Part shown: piece after piece, positions 8,891 through 21,600 of the stretch
Numbering within the stretch: the first letter of the stretch is position 1
Layout of the letters: the number at the start of each line of letters is the position of its first letter
Assembly (NCBI RefSeq): GCF_041435055.1
Contig: NZ_CP108002.1
Span: 6,200,001 to 6,264,000, forward strand
Length of the DNA: 64,000 nt
Direction: 5' to 3'
From: Streptomyces sp. NBC_00341
GTDB taxonomy: Bacteria > Actinomycetota > Actinomycetes > Streptomycetales > Streptomycetaceae
Notes under the pieces: generated by a model
What the model was told of the DNA's origin: nothing
The model's database searches: none
The model's input: only the letters and a program-made list of their open reading frames with translations
Position numbers and translations under genes: made by a program

Positions 8891-9736
8891 ATGAACCTGC
8901 TGCTCGCCGAGGTGGCCCAGGCCACCCAGCGGCTGGCCGACGCCGGTGTGCCTTCGCCGAGATTCGACGCGGAGGAACTCGCCGCGTTCGTGCACGGCGT
9001 CAAGCGGGGCGAGCTGCACAACGTTCCGGACACCGACTTCGACGCCCGCTACTGGGAGACCATCGCCCGGCGCGAGGCCCGCGAACCGCTCCAGCACATC
9101 ACCGGACGTGCCTTCTTCCGCTACCTGGAGCTCCAGGTGGGGCCGGGCGTCTTCGTGCCGCGGCCCGAGACCGAATCGGTCGTCGGCTGGGCGATAGACG
9201 CCGTCCGAGCGATGGACGTGGTCGAGCCGCTGATCGTCGACCTGTGCACGGGCTCCGGCGCCATCGCCCTCGCCATGGCCCAGGAGGTGCCGCGCTCGCG
9301 CGTGCACGCCGTGGAGCTCTCGGAGGACGCCCTCAAATGGACCAGGAAGAACGCCGAGGACTCCAGGGTCACCGTGCACCGCGGAGACGCTCTGACGGCC
9401 CTTCCCGAGCTCGACGGACAGGTCGACCTGGTCATCTCCAACCCGCCGTACATCCCGCTCACCGAATGGGAGTACGTGGCCCCGGAGGCCCGCGACCACG
9501 ACCCGCAGATGGCGCTCTTCTCCGGTGAGGACGGCCTCGACACCATCCGGGGCATCGAGCGCACCGCCCACCGGCTGCTTCGCCCCGGCGGCCTCGTCGT
9601 CATCGAGCACGCCGACACCCAGGGCGGCCAGGTGCCGTGGATCTTCACCGAGGAGCGGGGCTGGGCCGACGCGGCCGATCACCCCGACCTGAACAACCGC
9701 CCCCGTTTCGCCACGGCCCGCAAGGCCATGCCGTGA
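8891..9736 (+). CDS. prmC: Release factor glutamine methyltransferase
   Basis: Methylates the glutamine of the GGQ motif in release factors with S-adenosylmethionine. 281 residues, normal length. The cofactor-binding motif VDLCTGSGAIALAMA and the catalytic NPPY (184-187, in VISNPPYIPL) are both intact. GGAGA at 8880-8884 precedes the ATG. It lies between prfA and the threonylcarbamoyl gene, all on one strand with short gaps. Confidence 0.96.
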   Translation: MNLLLAEVAQATQRLADAGVPSPRFDAEELAAFVHGVKRGELHNVPDTDFDARYWETIARREAREPLQHITGRAFFRYLELQVGPGVFVPRPETESVVGWAIDAVRAMDVVEPLIVDLCTGSGAIALAMAQEVPRSRVHAVELSEDALKWTRKNAEDSRVTVHRGDALTALPELDGQVDLVISNPPYIPLTEWEYVAPEARDHDPQMALFSGEDGLDTIRGIERTAHRLLRPGGLVVIEHADTQGGQVPWIFTEERGWADAADHPDLNNRPRFATARKAMP

Positions 9737-9800
9737 CCGGCGGACACCACCCGCACGACCCGTACCAGCCCTACCCGTACATGCTTGAGGAGGCCGGCTG

Positions 9801-10448
9801 ATGGCACGGCGATACGACTGCAACGACGCGACCGACCGTACGACGGGTCTGCGCGAGGCCGCGTCCGCCGTTCGCCGCGGCGAACTGGTCGTGCTGCCCA
9901 CCGACACGGTGTACGGGATCGGTGCGGACGCCTTCGGTTCCGAGGCGGTCGCCGACCTGCTGGACGCCAAGGGCCGGGGCCGCAACATGCCGACCCCCGT
10001 CCTGATCGGCTCCCCGAACACCCTGCACGGTCTGGTCACCGACTTCTCCGAGCAGGCCTGGGAGCTCGTCGACGCGTTCTGGCCCGGCGCCCTCACCCTC
10101 GTCGCCAAGCACCAGCCGTCCCTGCAGTGGGACCTCGGGGACACCCGCGGCACCGTCGCCATCCGGATGCCGCTGCACCCGGTCGCCATCGAGCTGCTCA
10201 CCGAGGTCGGCCCGATGGCCGTCTCCAGCGCCAACCTCACCGGACACCCCTCGCCCGAGGACTGCGACGCCGCCCAGGAGATGCTCGGGGACTCCGTCTC
10301 CGTCTACCTCGACGGCGGTCCGACCCCGGGCATCGTCCCGTCCTCGATCGTCGACGTCACCGGCAAGGTGCCGGTCCTGCTGCGCGCCGGCGCGCTCTCC
10401 GCGGAGGAGCTGCGCAAGGTGGTACCCGACCTTGAGGTGGCCAATTGA
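9801..10448 (+). CDS. L-threonylcarbamoyladenylate synthase (Sua5/YrdC/TsaC family)
   Basis: Makes threonylcarbamoyl-AMP from threonine, bicarbonate and ATP for the t6A37 modification of ANN-decoding tRNAs. The 215-residue protein is the YrdC domain alone, without the C-terminal Sua5 domain. Motifs are LPTDTVYGIGADAF near the start, KGRGRNMPTPVLI, and the SSANLTGHPSP block. GAGGAGG at 9787-9793 supports the ATG at 9801. Its stop overlaps the TTG start of the next gene by 4 bases. Confidence 0.93.
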   Translation: MARRYDCNDATDRTTGLREAASAVRRGELVVLPTDTVYGIGADAFGSEAVADLLDAKGRGRNMPTPVLIGSPNTLHGLVTDFSEQAWELVDAFWPGALTLVAKHQPSLQWDLGDTRGTVAIRMPLHPVAIELLTEVGPMAVSSANLTGHPSPEDCDAAQEMLGDSVSVYLDGGPTPGIVPSSIVDVTGKVPVLLRAGALSAEELRKVVPDLEVAN

Positions 10449-11086
10449 CCGCCCCTGAGGGGCGTGGCATAGCGGGGCAGACCGACACTTTCCGCATCCT
10501 CCACGTCAGCACCGGCAACGTCTGCCGCTCACCGATCACCGAGCGGCTGACCCGGCATGCCCTCGTGGACCGCCTCGGTGACCCGCTCCAGGGCGGCCTG
10601 ATCGTGGAGAGCGCCGGCACCTGGGGCCACGAGGGCGCCCCGATGGAGGCCAACGCCGAAGTGGTCCTCGCGGACTTCGGCGCCGACGCCACCGGCTTCG
10701 TCGGCCGTGAGCTGCTGGACGAGCACGTGATCCGCGCCGACCTGGTCCTCACCGCCACCCGCGACCACCGGGCCCAGGTCATCTCCATGGGGCACTCGGC
10801 AGGCCTGCGGACCTTCACCCTCAAGGAGTTCACCCGGCTCGTGCGGGCGATAGACCACGCGACGCTGCCCGACGCCAAGGACGAGGGCGTCGTCGAGCGC
10901 GCCCGCGCGCTGGTGCGCGCCGCCGCCGCGCTGCGCGGCTGGCTGCTCGCCCCGACCGCGGAGGCCGACGAGGTGTACGACCCGTACGGCGCCCCGATCA
11001 CGTTCTTCCGGTCCATCGGTGACGAGATCAACCAGGCCCTGGAGCCGGTCGTCACCGCGCTGACCGGCGTATCGACCCCGCGCTGA
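10445..11086 (+). CDS. Low-molecular-weight phosphatase-like protein lacking the catalytic cysteine
   Basis: A 213-residue relative of low-molecular-weight protein-tyrosine phosphatases / arsenate reductases, starting at a TTG that overlaps the previous stop by 4 bases, hence coupled translation. The phosphate loop reads HVSTGNVCRSPITE. In active enzymes the motif is C-x4-C-R-S; here the first, nucleophilic position is Ser (S22, AGC at 10508-10510), while the second Cys (C27), Arg28 and the general-acid DP pair (YDPYG, D179) are kept. Such a protein should bind phosphate but should not form the cysteinyl-phosphate. Most database entries of this type would be called active phosphatases by homology; the sequence does not support that. 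Confidence 0.88.
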   Translation: MTAPEGRGIAGQTDTFRILHVSTGNVCRSPITERLTRHALVDRLGDPLQGGLIVESAGTWGHEGAPMEANAEVVLADFGADATGFVGRELLDEHVIRADLVLTATRDHRAQVISMGHSAGLRTFTLKEFTRLVRAIDHATLPDAKDEGVVERARALVRAAAALRGWLLAPTAEADEVYDPYGAPITFFRSIGDEINQALEPVVTALTGVSTPR

Positions 11087-11096
11087 CCGGCGCGGG

Positions 11097-11116
11097 GTCC
11101 GGCGCCCCCGCCGGAC
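11097..11116 (+). terminator. Hairpin after the phosphatase-like gene
   Basis: GTCCGGCG (11097-11104), loop CCCC, CGCCGGAC (11109-11116). It lies just after the stop at 11086 and before glyA; no T run. Confidence 0.55.
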
Positions 11117-11211
11117 GGGCGTACCGGGAGGCGTGACAGCGGGCAGCGGGCCCGTGGCGGCCCTACATTGGAGCTGACGTCAGCGCACTCCTCCCAGGCC
11201 CGGAGCCCCCG

Positions 11212-12465
11212 ATGCCGGTCACCGCTTCCGCCGCACCCCCGGCCACCCTGCCGCAGGACTTCGGCGCGCTGCTCCGGGAGGACCCCGAGATCGCGGACGT
11301 GCTGCTGGCGGAGCTGGGCCGGCAGTCCGGCACGCTCCAGCTGACCGCCGCGGAGAACTTCACCTCGCCCGCGGTCCTGGCCGCCCTGGGTTCGCCGCTC
11401 GCCAACAAGTACGCGGAGGGCTACCCCGGCAGGCGCCACCACGGCGGCTGCGAACAGGCGGACGCAGCCGAACGCATCGCCGTCCGCCGCGCCACCTCCC
11501 TCTTCGGCGCCGAGCACGCCAACGTCCAGCCGCACTCCGGCTCCTCCGCCGTCCTCGCGGCGTACGCGGCGCTGCTACGGCCCGGCGACACGGTGCTCGC
11601 GATGGGACTCCCGTACGGCGGGCACCTCACCCACGGCTCACCGGCCAACTTCTCCGGCCGCTGGTTCGAGTTCATCGGCTACGGGGTGGACGCCGGGAGC
11701 GGCCTGATCGACTACGACCAGGTCCGGACCCTGGCCCGCACCCACAGCCCCAAGGCGATCGTCAGCGGCTCCATCTCCTATCCGCGCCACCCGGACCACC
11801 AGAGGTTCCGCGAGATCGCCGACGAGGTGGGCGCCTACCTCATCGCCGACGCCGCGCACCCAATGGGACTGATCGCCGGGGGAGCGGCGCCCAGCCCCGT
11901 CCCGTACGCGGACGTCGTCTGCGCCACCACGCACAAGGTGCTGCGCGGACCGCGCGGCGGCATGATCCTGTGCGGCGCGGAGCTGGCCGAGCGGATCGAC
12001 CGGGCGGTCTTCCCCTTCACCCAGGGCGGCGCCCAGATGCACACGGTGGCCGCGAAGGCCGTCGCCTTCCACGAAGCGGGGACACCGGCCTTCGCCGCGT
12101 ACGCCCATCGTGTGGTCTCCCACGCCCGGGTGCTCGCCGCCGGACTGGCCGCCGAGGGCTTCGACGTCACCACCGGCGGCACGGACACCCACCTGATCGT
12201 CGCGGACCCGGCCCCGCTCGGCGTGGACGGCCCCACCGCCCGCACCCGGCTGGCCGCCGCGGGCCTGGTGCTGGACACCTGCGCCCTTCCGTACGGAGAC
12301 GCCCGCGGCATCAGGTTCGGCACCGCGGCCGTCACCACCCAGGGCATGGACGAGGCCGCCATGGCCAGGCTCGCGGCGCTGTTCGGCGCCGCGGTACGCG
12401 CGGAGGGCGACGTCCTCGCGGACGTACGGGAACTGGCGGCGAAATTCCCGCCGTACCCGGGGTGA
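11212..12465 (+). CDS. glyA: Serine hydroxymethyltransferase
   Basis: PLP enzyme that moves the serine hydroxymethyl group to tetrahydrofolate, giving glycine and one-carbon units. 417 residues. The PLP lysine is K242 in CATTHKVLRGPRGGMILC, and the N-terminal LTAAENFTSPAVLAALGSPLANKYAEGYPGRRHHGG block is conserved (shown here in part: TAAENFTSP, KYAEGYPGRRHHGG). GGAG at 11202-11205 supports ATG 11212. Streptomyces often has a second glyA elsewhere, so this may be one of two isozymes. Confidence 0.95.
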   Translation: MPVTASAAPPATLPQDFGALLREDPEIADVLLAELGRQSGTLQLTAAENFTSPAVLAALGSPLANKYAEGYPGRRHHGGCEQADAAERIAVRRATSLFGAEHANVQPHSGSSAVLAAYAALLRPGDTVLAMGLPYGGHLTHGSPANFSGRWFEFIGYGVDAGSGLIDYDQVRTLARTHSPKAIVSGSISYPRHPDHQRFREIADEVGAYLIADAAHPMGLIAGGAAPSPVPYADVVCATTHKVLRGPRGGMILCGAELAERIDRAVFPFTQGGAQMHTVAAKAVAFHEAGTPAFAAYAHRVVSHARVLAAGLAAEGFDVTTGGTDTHLIVADPAPLGVDGPTARTRLAAAGLVLDTCALPYGDARGIRFGTAAVTTQGMDEAAMARLAALFGAAVRAEGDVLADVRELAAKFPPYPG

Positions 12466-12592
12466 CATGCGTCCTATGTCCTGAATGGGGCTGGCTCGTG
12501 CAACCATCGCGGGTGGCTTCGTGTCCTCAACCATGAGGCCGACGAAGTTAAGGTGTGGGCTGAGATGGCCGGCGATAGTTGTGGGGCAGCCC

Positions 12593-13966
12593 GTGCGTGA
12601 TTACCTGCTGACGCTCTGTGTCACGGCAGCGGTGACCTACCTGCTCACCGGCCCGGTGCGTAAGTTCGCCATCGCGATCGGGGCGATGCCCGCGATCCGG
12701 GCGCGCGACGTCCACCGTGAACCGACACCGAGGCTCGGTGGCATCGCGATGTTCGGCGGGCTGTGCGCCGGGCTGATCGTCGCCGATCACCTGGCCAACC
12801 TCGACAGCGTCTTCGACCTCTCCAGCGAACCCCGCGCGCTGCTCTCCGGAGCGGCCCTGATCTGGCTGATCGGCGTCCTGGACGACAAGTTCGAGATCGA
12901 CGCCCTGATCAAGCTGGGCGGCCAGATGATCGCCGCGGCGGTCATGGTCCTCCAGGGCCTGACGATCCTGTGGCTGCCGATCCCCGGCGTCGGCACCGTC
13001 GCCCTCACCCAGTGGCAGGGCACGCTGCTCACGGTCGCCCTGGTCGTCATCACGATCAACGCGGTGAACTTCGTCGACGGGCTCGACGGACTGGCGGCCG
13101 GCATGGTCCTCATCGCGTCGGCCGCGTTCTTCCTCTACACGTACCGGCTCTGGTACGGGCACATGATCGAGGCGGCCGCTCCGGCGACCCTCTTCACGGC
13201 GATCCTGATGGGCATGTGCCTCGGCTTCCTGCCGCACAACATGCATCCGGCCCGGATCTTCATGGGTGACTCCGGCTCGATGCTGATCGGCCTGGTGCTG
13301 GCCGCCGGTGCGATCTCGGTGACCGGCCAGGTCGACCCGGACACCATGAAGATCTTCGAGGGCAGCGAGCGGCAGGCGACCCACGCGATGCTGCCGGTCT
13401 TCATCCCGCTTCTGCTGCCGCTCACCATCATCGCGATCCCGGCGGCCGACCTGGTGCTGGCGATCGTGCGGCGTACCTGGAACGGCCAGTCGCCGTTCGC
13501 CGCCGACCGGGGGCACCTGCACCACCGGCTGCTGGAGATCGGCCACTCGCACAGCCGGTCCGTGCTGATCATGTACTTCTGGTCGGCCCTGATCGCGTTC
13601 GGCGCGGTCGGCTACTCCGTGCACTCGGCGTCCATGTGGATCGTCCTGGTGATCGTGGGCCTGAGCGCGCTCGGCCTGATCCTGCTGCTGATGCCCCGGT
13701 TCACCCCGCGGGCTCCGCTGTGGGCGCAGCGCATCGTGCCGCCGCGTTACCGGCGCCGGCGCCGCCCGGCCGCGGAGCCGGAAGCGTCCGAGGGCGGTAC
13801 GGAGAGCCAACAGGGGCCGCTGGATGCCGAGATGGAGCCGGAGCAACAGGAGGCCGCCGCACGGGCCCCGATCGCCGCAGGAGTCTCGGGCGTCAACGGA
13901 GCGACCGCCATTGGCCCCCGTTCGCGCTTCGCGGACCGGCGCAAGGCGGATTCCACGCGCCGGTAA
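12593..13966 (+). CDS. Polyprenyl-phosphate glycosyl-1-phosphate transferase (WecA/TagO/MraY family)
   Basis: Integral membrane enzyme that moves a sugar-1-phosphate (usually GlcNAc-1-P) from UDP-sugar to undecaprenyl phosphate, the first step of a cell-wall glycopolymer. GTG 12593 (VRDYLLTLCVTAAVTYL) is chosen because the first membrane segment starts there; GTG 12580 and ATG 12485 are possible but add non-membrane residues. The 457-residue protein has about ten membrane segments and family motifs DVHREPTPRLGG, NFVDGLDGLAAG, FMGDSGSMLIG and DRGHLHHRLLEIGHSH. A hydrophilic C-terminal tail of about 70 residues is extra relative to minimal family members. It lies directly before the atp operon, as elsewhere in Streptomyces, with no obvious functional link. 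Confidence 0.92.
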   Translation: MRDYLLTLCVTAAVTYLLTGPVRKFAIAIGAMPAIRARDVHREPTPRLGGIAMFGGLCAGLIVADHLANLDSVFDLSSEPRALLSGAALIWLIGVLDDKFEIDALIKLGGQMIAAAVMVLQGLTILWLPIPGVGTVALTQWQGTLLTVALVVITINAVNFVDGLDGLAAGMVLIASAAFFLYTYRLWYGHMIEAAAPATLFTAILMGMCLGFLPHNMHPARIFMGDSGSMLIGLVLAAGAISVTGQVDPDTMKIFEGSERQATHAMLPVFIPLLLPLTIIAIPAADLVLAIVRRTWNGQSPFAADRGHLHHRLLEIGHSHSRSVLIMYFWSALIAFGAVGYSVHSASMWIVLVIVGLSALGLILLLMPRFTPRAPLWAQRIVPPRYRRRRRPAAEPEASEGGTESQQGPLDAEMEPEQQEAAARAPIAAGVSGVNGATAIGPRSRFADRRKADSTRR

Positions 13967-14013
13967 TTCGGTCATCGCGGGTCATTACCAGACAAGGTGC
14001 CGAGTTATCTCGC

Positions 14014-14045
14014 TCACGCGTGTCAAGTCACTCTCACGTGTGACA
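14014..14045. promoter_or_regulatory. Twin palindromic elements upstream of the atp operon
   Basis: TCACGCGTGTCA (14014-14025) and TCACGTGTGACA (14034-14045) are near-identical quasi-palindromes (cores CACGCGTG and CACGTG) with start points 20 bases apart, two helical turns, so on the same DNA face. They sit 180-210 bases before atpI. Confidence 0.5.
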
Positions 14046-14082
14046 GCAACCACACTTTCTTGGTAAAGACCTCATCAAATAG

Positions 14083-14102
14083 TTTGTGATACCGTTCACG
14101 AA
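14083..14102. promoter_or_regulatory. Candidate Rex-type operator upstream of the atp operon
   Basis: TTTGTGATACCGTTCACGAA is an imperfect inverted repeat that matches the Rex operator pattern TGTGAAC-N3-TTCACA at TGTGA and TTCAC, 10 of 13 defined positions. A possible -10 (TAGTTT, 14080-14085) overlaps its left end. Rex senses NADH/NAD+ in actinobacteria and represses respiratory genes; binding here is inference. Confidence 0.5.
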
Positions 14103-14225
14103 CCCGGTGACAGAGCCGAAGGACCTGAGTAGCGCGGTCCCTTGGCCCCGAGGCATCGACTCGGACCGGGCCTACGCTCGTCCATGACGACACACTGCCG
14201 ACCCCCAGCAAGCGGAGCTGCCGCC

Positions 14226-14663
14226 ATGCCGTCCAACGATGTCCGGACCGTCCTTCAAGCCGCCGTACCCACCGCTGTCGCCGGCGCTGTTGCCGCCGCG
14301 ATCAGTGGTGGCGTCGCCGGCGGCAAGGGGGCTCTGGGATCGGTCATCGGGACGGTGCTGGTGATCCTCTTCATGGGGATCGGGCTCGGCGTCCTGCTGC
14401 GGACGGCGCGATCCTTCCCGCATCTGTTCCAGTCCATGGGGCTGATGCTGTACACGGCACAGCTGCTGTTGCTCTTCATCTTCCTCGCCGTGTTCAAGAA
14501 CACGACGCTGTTCAACCCCCGGGCCTTCGCGATCTCGCTGGTCGTCGCGACCATCGTCTGGGTCGCGGCACAGGCCCGGGGGCACATGAAGGCCAAGATC
14601 CTCTACGTCGAACCTGAGTCCAGTAAGGGCGACAAGTCCGAAAAGACGGGCTCTTCGACGTGA
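14226..14663 (+). CDS. atpI: ATP synthase protein I
   Basis: Small membrane protein at the head of the atp operon; in other bacteria AtpI helps assemble the c-ring or affects Mg2+ uptake. ATG 14226 (MPSNDVRTVLQAAVPTAVAG) has GGAG at 14215-14218; an earlier ATG at 14184 is less well placed. 145 residues with four hydrophobic segments and a short charged tail. A 225-base gap to atpB holds no gene and may hold a second promoter or processing site. Confidence 0.9.
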   Translation: MPSNDVRTVLQAAVPTAVAGAVAAAISGGVAGGKGALGSVIGTVLVILFMGIGLGVLLRTARSFPHLFQSMGLMLYTAQLLLLFIFLAVFKNTTLFNPRAFAISLVVATIVWVAAQARGHMKAKILYVEPESSKGDKSEKTGSST

Positions 14664-14888
14664 TGGGTAGGGGCGGAATAAGCGCGGGTGCAGGACCCTG
14701 CTATCGTCCGGTTCCAACTGCGGCACTGCGGGCGCGGGCATACGAGCTGACGCCTGCACAATCGCGAGGCTCAATGCCTGACTGCCGCTCACACATCCGT
14801 AACACCAGTCCAGTGCCGAACCGCGGCTGCGCGCCGCGCCGACACAACGAGGTTGCCGTACCTATGCGCCACGCTGAAGGAGCCCGCG

Positions 14889-16020
<1,132 letters not shown>

Positions 16021-16061
16021 TCGCGGCTTTACAACTGCCCGATGCGACGAAAGGCATTGAT

Positions 16062-16607
16062 GTGAACGCCCTACACCTGGCGGCCGAGGAAAAGATCCAG
16101 AACCCTCTGCTCCCGGCGATCCCTGAGATCATCATCGGCCTCATCGCCTTTGTCATCGTCTTCGGCTTCCTCGCCAAGAAGCTCCTCCCGAACATCAACA
16201 AGGTTCTGGAAGAGCGCCGTGAGGCCATCGAGGGCGGTATCGAGAAGGCCGATGCGGCGCAGACCGAGGCCCAGAGCGTTCTTGAGCAGTACAAGGCTCA
16301 GCTCGCCGAAGCCCGTCACGAAGCCGCTCGCATGCGCCAGGAGGCGCAGGAGCAGGGTTCCGTGATCCTGCAGGAGATGCGGGCGGAAGGCCAGCGGCAG
16401 CGCGAGGAGATCGTCGCTGCGGGCCACGCCCAGATCGAGGCCGACCGCAAGGCGGCGGCGTCCGCGCTGCGTCAGGACGTGGGCAAGCTCGCCACCGACC
16501 TGGCCGGCAAGCTCGTCGGCGAGTCCCTTGAGGACCACGCCCGGCAGAGCGGCACCGTCGACCGTTTCCTCGACGAGCTCGAGGCGAAGGCCGAGGCCGT
16601 CCGATGA
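16062..16607 (+). CDS. atpF: ATP synthase F0 subunit b
   Basis: Peripheral stalk subunit: a single membrane helix (LLPAIPEIIIGLIAFVIVFG) followed by a long charged coiled coil. GTG 16062 preceded by GAAAGG; 181 residues. The last codons overlap the atpH start by 4 bases (ATGA), so translation is coupled. Confidence 0.96.
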   Translation: MNALHLAAEEKIQNPLLPAIPEIIIGLIAFVIVFGFLAKKLLPNINKVLEERREAIEGGIEKADAAQTEAQSVLEQYKAQLAEARHEAARMRQEAQEQGSVILQEMRAEGQRQREEIVAAGHAQIEADRKAAASALRQDVGKLATDLAGKLVGESLEDHARQSGTVDRFLDELEAKAEAVR

Positions 16608-17419
16608 ACGGCGCGAGCCGCGAAGCGCTGGCTGCCGCGCGTGAGCGCCTCGACGCACTGACCGACAGCACGTCGGTCGACGCGGCGAAGCTCGCCGAGG
16701 ACCTGGCCGGTGTCACGGCGCTGCTGCACCGCGAGGTGTCGCTGCGCCGGGTCCTGACCGACCCGGCCCAGGCCGGCGAGGCACGGGCCGAGCTGGCCGG
16801 GCGCCTGCTGCGCGGCCAGGTGGGCGGCGAAGCCGTCGATCTGGTCTCCGGCATGGTCCGCTCGCGCTGGTCGCAGTCCCGCGACCTGGTCGACGCGGTC
16901 GAGGAGCTGGCGAACACCGCAGACCTCACCGCCGCCCAGCGCAACGGAGACCTCGACGACGTCGAGGACGAGCTGTTCCGGTTCGGCCGGATCGTCGCCT
17001 CCGACCCGGCGCTGCGCGCCGCGCTCACCAGCCGGACCGCGACCACCGCCGCCAAGGGCGAGCTGCTGCGCAGCCTGCTCGGCGGAAAGGCGCGGCCCAC
17101 GACCGAGCGCGTCATCGTGCGGCTTGTCACCCAGCCTCGGGGACGTAGCCTGGAAGAGGGACTCGACTCCCTCTCCAAGCTCGCCGCGGAGCGCCGTGAC
17201 CGCATGGTCGCGATCGTCACCTCGGCCGTGCCGCTGAGCGATCGGCAGAAGCAGCGCCTCGGCGCCGCCCTGGCGAAGATCTACGGCCGGTCGATGCACC
17301 TGAACCTCGACGTGGACCCCGAGGTCCTCGGCGGAGTCACGGTGCGGGTCGGTGACGAGGTCGTCAACGGCACCATCGCCGAGCGTCTCGACGAGGCGAC
17401 GCGGCGGATGGCCGGCTGA
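16604..17419 (+). CDS. atpH: ATP synthase F1 subunit delta
   Basis: Links the b stalk to the top of F1. 271 residues, which is about 90 longer than the E. coli protein; actinobacterial delta subunits of this size are usual, with an N-terminal extension before the OSCP domain. The C-terminal signature [18 protein letters not shown] (about 244-262) is intact. The ATG overlaps the atpF stop. Confidence 0.95.
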   Translation: MNGASREALAAARERLDALTDSTSVDAAKLAEDLAGVTALLHREVSLRRVLTDPAQAGEARAELAGRLLRGQVGGEAVDLVSGMVRSRWSQSRDLVDAVEELANTADLTAAQRNGDLDDVEDELFRFGRIVASDPALRAALTSRTATTAAKGELLRSLLGGKARPTTERVIVRLVTQPRGRSLEEGLDSLSKLAAERRDRMVAIVTSAVPLSDRQKQRLGAALAKIYGRSMHLNLDVDPEVLGGVTVRVGDEVVNGTIAERLDEATRRMAG

Positions 17420-17559
17420 CCCAGCCCGGCGCAGTAACAGAGACAGAGCAAGACCAGCGGCCCGGTTGGGCCGTGCAGAAATTGCAGAAGATTCCTGGGG
17501 GTCGGCCCCCAGACCCCCTTAAGAAACTTCGGGCCCAACAAGGAGAGCAGGGAACCCAG

Positions 17560-19131
17560 ATGGCGGAGCTCACGATCCGGCCGGAGGAGATCCGGGATGC
17601 GCTGGAGAACTTTGTCCAGTCGTACAAGCCGGACGCGGCCTCGCGCGAGGAGGTCGGTACGGTCAGCGTTGCCGGCGACGGCATCGCGAAGGTGGAGGGC
17701 CTGCCCTCCGCCATGGCGAACGAGCTGCTGAAGTTCGAGGACGGCACCCTCGGTCTCGCCCTCAACCTCGAGGAGCGCGAGATCGGTGCGATCGTCCTCG
17801 GCGAGTTCAGCGGAATCGAGGAGGGCCAGCCGGTGCAGCGCACCGGTGAGGTGCTCTCCGTCGGCGTCGGCGAGGGCTACCTCGGCCGCGTCGTCGACCC
17901 GCTCGGCACCCCGATCGACGGTCTCGGCGAGATCGCGACCGACGGCCGGCGCGCGCTTGAGCTGCAGGCCCCTGGCGTCATGGTCCGTAAGTCGGTGCAC
18001 GAGCCGATGCAGACCGGCTACAAGGCCGTCGACGCCATGGTGCCGATCGGCCGGGGTCAGCGTCAGCTGATCATCGGTGACCGTCAGACGGGTAAGACCG
18101 CGCTGGCCGTCGACACGATCATCAACCAGCGTGACAACTGGCGCTCGGGCGACGTGAACAAGCAGGTGCGCTGCATCTACGTCGCCATCGGTCAGAAGGG
18201 CTCCACCATCGCCTCCGTGCGCGGTGCCCTCGAAGAGGCCGGCGCGCTCGAGTACACGACCATCGTCGCCGCCCCGGCGTCCGACCCGGCCGGCTTCAAG
18301 TACCTGGCGCCGTACACCGGTTCGGCCATCGGCCAGCACTGGATGTACCAGGGCAAGCACGTCCTGATCATTTTCGACGACCTCTCGAAGCAGGCCGACG
18401 CGTACCGCGCCGTATCGCTTCTGCTGCGCCGTCCGCCGGGCCGCGAGGCCTACCCGGGCGACGTCTTCTACCTCCACTCGCGTCTGCTGGAGCGCTGCGC
18501 CAAGCTCTCCGACGAGATGGGTGCCGGTTCGATGACGGGCCTCCCGATCGTCGAGACCAAGGCGAACGACGTGTCGGCGTTCATTCCGACCAACGTCATC
18601 TCCATCACCGACGGCCAGTGCTTCCTGGAGTCCGACCTGTTCAACGCCGGCCAGCGTCCGGCCCTGAACGTCGGTATCTCGGTCTCGCGTGTCGGTGGCT
18701 CCGCCCAGCACAAGGCCATGAAGCAGGTTTCCGGCCGGCTCCGCGTGGACCTCGCCCAGTACCGTGAGCTGGAGGCGTTCGCCGCCTTCGGTTCCGACCT
18801 GGACGCGGCCTCGAAGGCCTCGCTGGAGCGCGGTAAGCGCATGGTAGAGCTGCTGAAGCAGCCGCAGTACGCCCCGATCCCGGTCGAGGAGCAGGTCGTC
18901 TCGGTCTGGGCCGGCACCACGGGCAAGATGGACGACGTCCCGGTCGAGGACATCCGCCGCTTCGAGAGCGAGCTGCTGGAGTACCTGCGCCGCGAGCGCA
19001 AGGAGCTCCTGACCAGCATCGTCGAGGGCGGCAAGATGTCCGACGACACGCTGCAGTCGATCGCCGACGCGGTCGCCGCGTTCAAGCAGCAGTTCGAGAC
19101 CTCGGACGGCAAGCTTCTGGGCGAGGGCTGA
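17560..19131 (+). CDS. atpA: ATP synthase F1 subunit alpha
   Basis: Non-catalytic nucleotide-binding subunit of F1. ATG 17560 ([18 protein letters not shown]) has AAGGAGAG at 17540-17547; length 523 residues. Walker A is GDRQTGKT (173-180). The gap after atpH (140 bases) has no gene. The stop is 3 bases before the atpG ATG. Confidence 0.98.
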   Translation: MAELTIRPEEIRDALENFVQSYKPDAASREEVGTVSVAGDGIAKVEGLPSAMANELLKFEDGTLGLALNLEEREIGAIVLGEFSGIEEGQPVQRTGEVLSVGVGEGYLGRVVDPLGTPIDGLGEIATDGRRALELQAPGVMVRKSVHEPMQTGYKAVDAMVPIGRGQRQLIIGDRQTGKTALAVDTIINQRDNWRSGDVNKQVRCIYVAIGQKGSTIASVRGALEEAGALEYTTIVAAPASDPAGFKYLAPYTGSAIGQHWMYQGKHVLIIFDDLSKQADAYRAVSLLLRRPPGREAYPGDVFYLHSRLLERCAKLSDEMGAGSMTGLPIVETKANDVSAFIPTNVISITDGQCFLESDLFNAGQRPALNVGISVSRVGGSAQHKAMKQVSGRLRVDLAQYRELEAFAAFGSDLDAASKASLERGKRMVELLKQPQYAPIPVEEQVVSVWAGTTGKMDDVPVEDIRRFESELLEYLRRERKELLTSIVEGGKMSDDTLQSIADAVAAFKQQFETSDGKLLGEG

Positions 19132-19134
19132 TAG

Positions 19135-21491
<2,357 letters not shown>

Positions 21492-21505
21492 GCCTCCGGC
21501 TCACC

Positions 21506-21534
21506 GAGGGGGACGGGCGCGTCCCGTCCCCCTC
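21506..21534 (+). terminator. Strong hairpin between atpD and atpC
   Basis: GAGGGGGACGGG (21506-21517), loop CGCGT, CCCGTCCCCCTC (21523-21534): a perfect 12-pair stem 14 bases after the atpD stop. There is no T run and atpC follows on the same strand, so it may act as a partial terminator or as a 3' end that stabilises the upstream mRNA. Confidence 0.7.
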
Positions 21535-21600
21535 ACCACGCCCCGTAGAATTGACCCAACACCCGGCATGACCGCCGGGTGGTGACCCGAGGAGCCACCC

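Noticed and set aside
7457..10240. Long minus-strand frame (about 930 codons) opposite rpmE, prfA and prmC
   Set aside because: Spans several well-supported genes and the rpmE terminator; no domain.
12485..12592. Longer N-terminus for the WecA-like protein from ATG 12485
   Set aside because: The extra 36 residues are not membrane-like and precede the family start; GTG 12593 fits the first helix.
14664..14888. Possible gene between atpI and atpB
   Set aside because: Open frames are short, lack ribosome sites and have no recognisable protein; treated as untranslated spacer.
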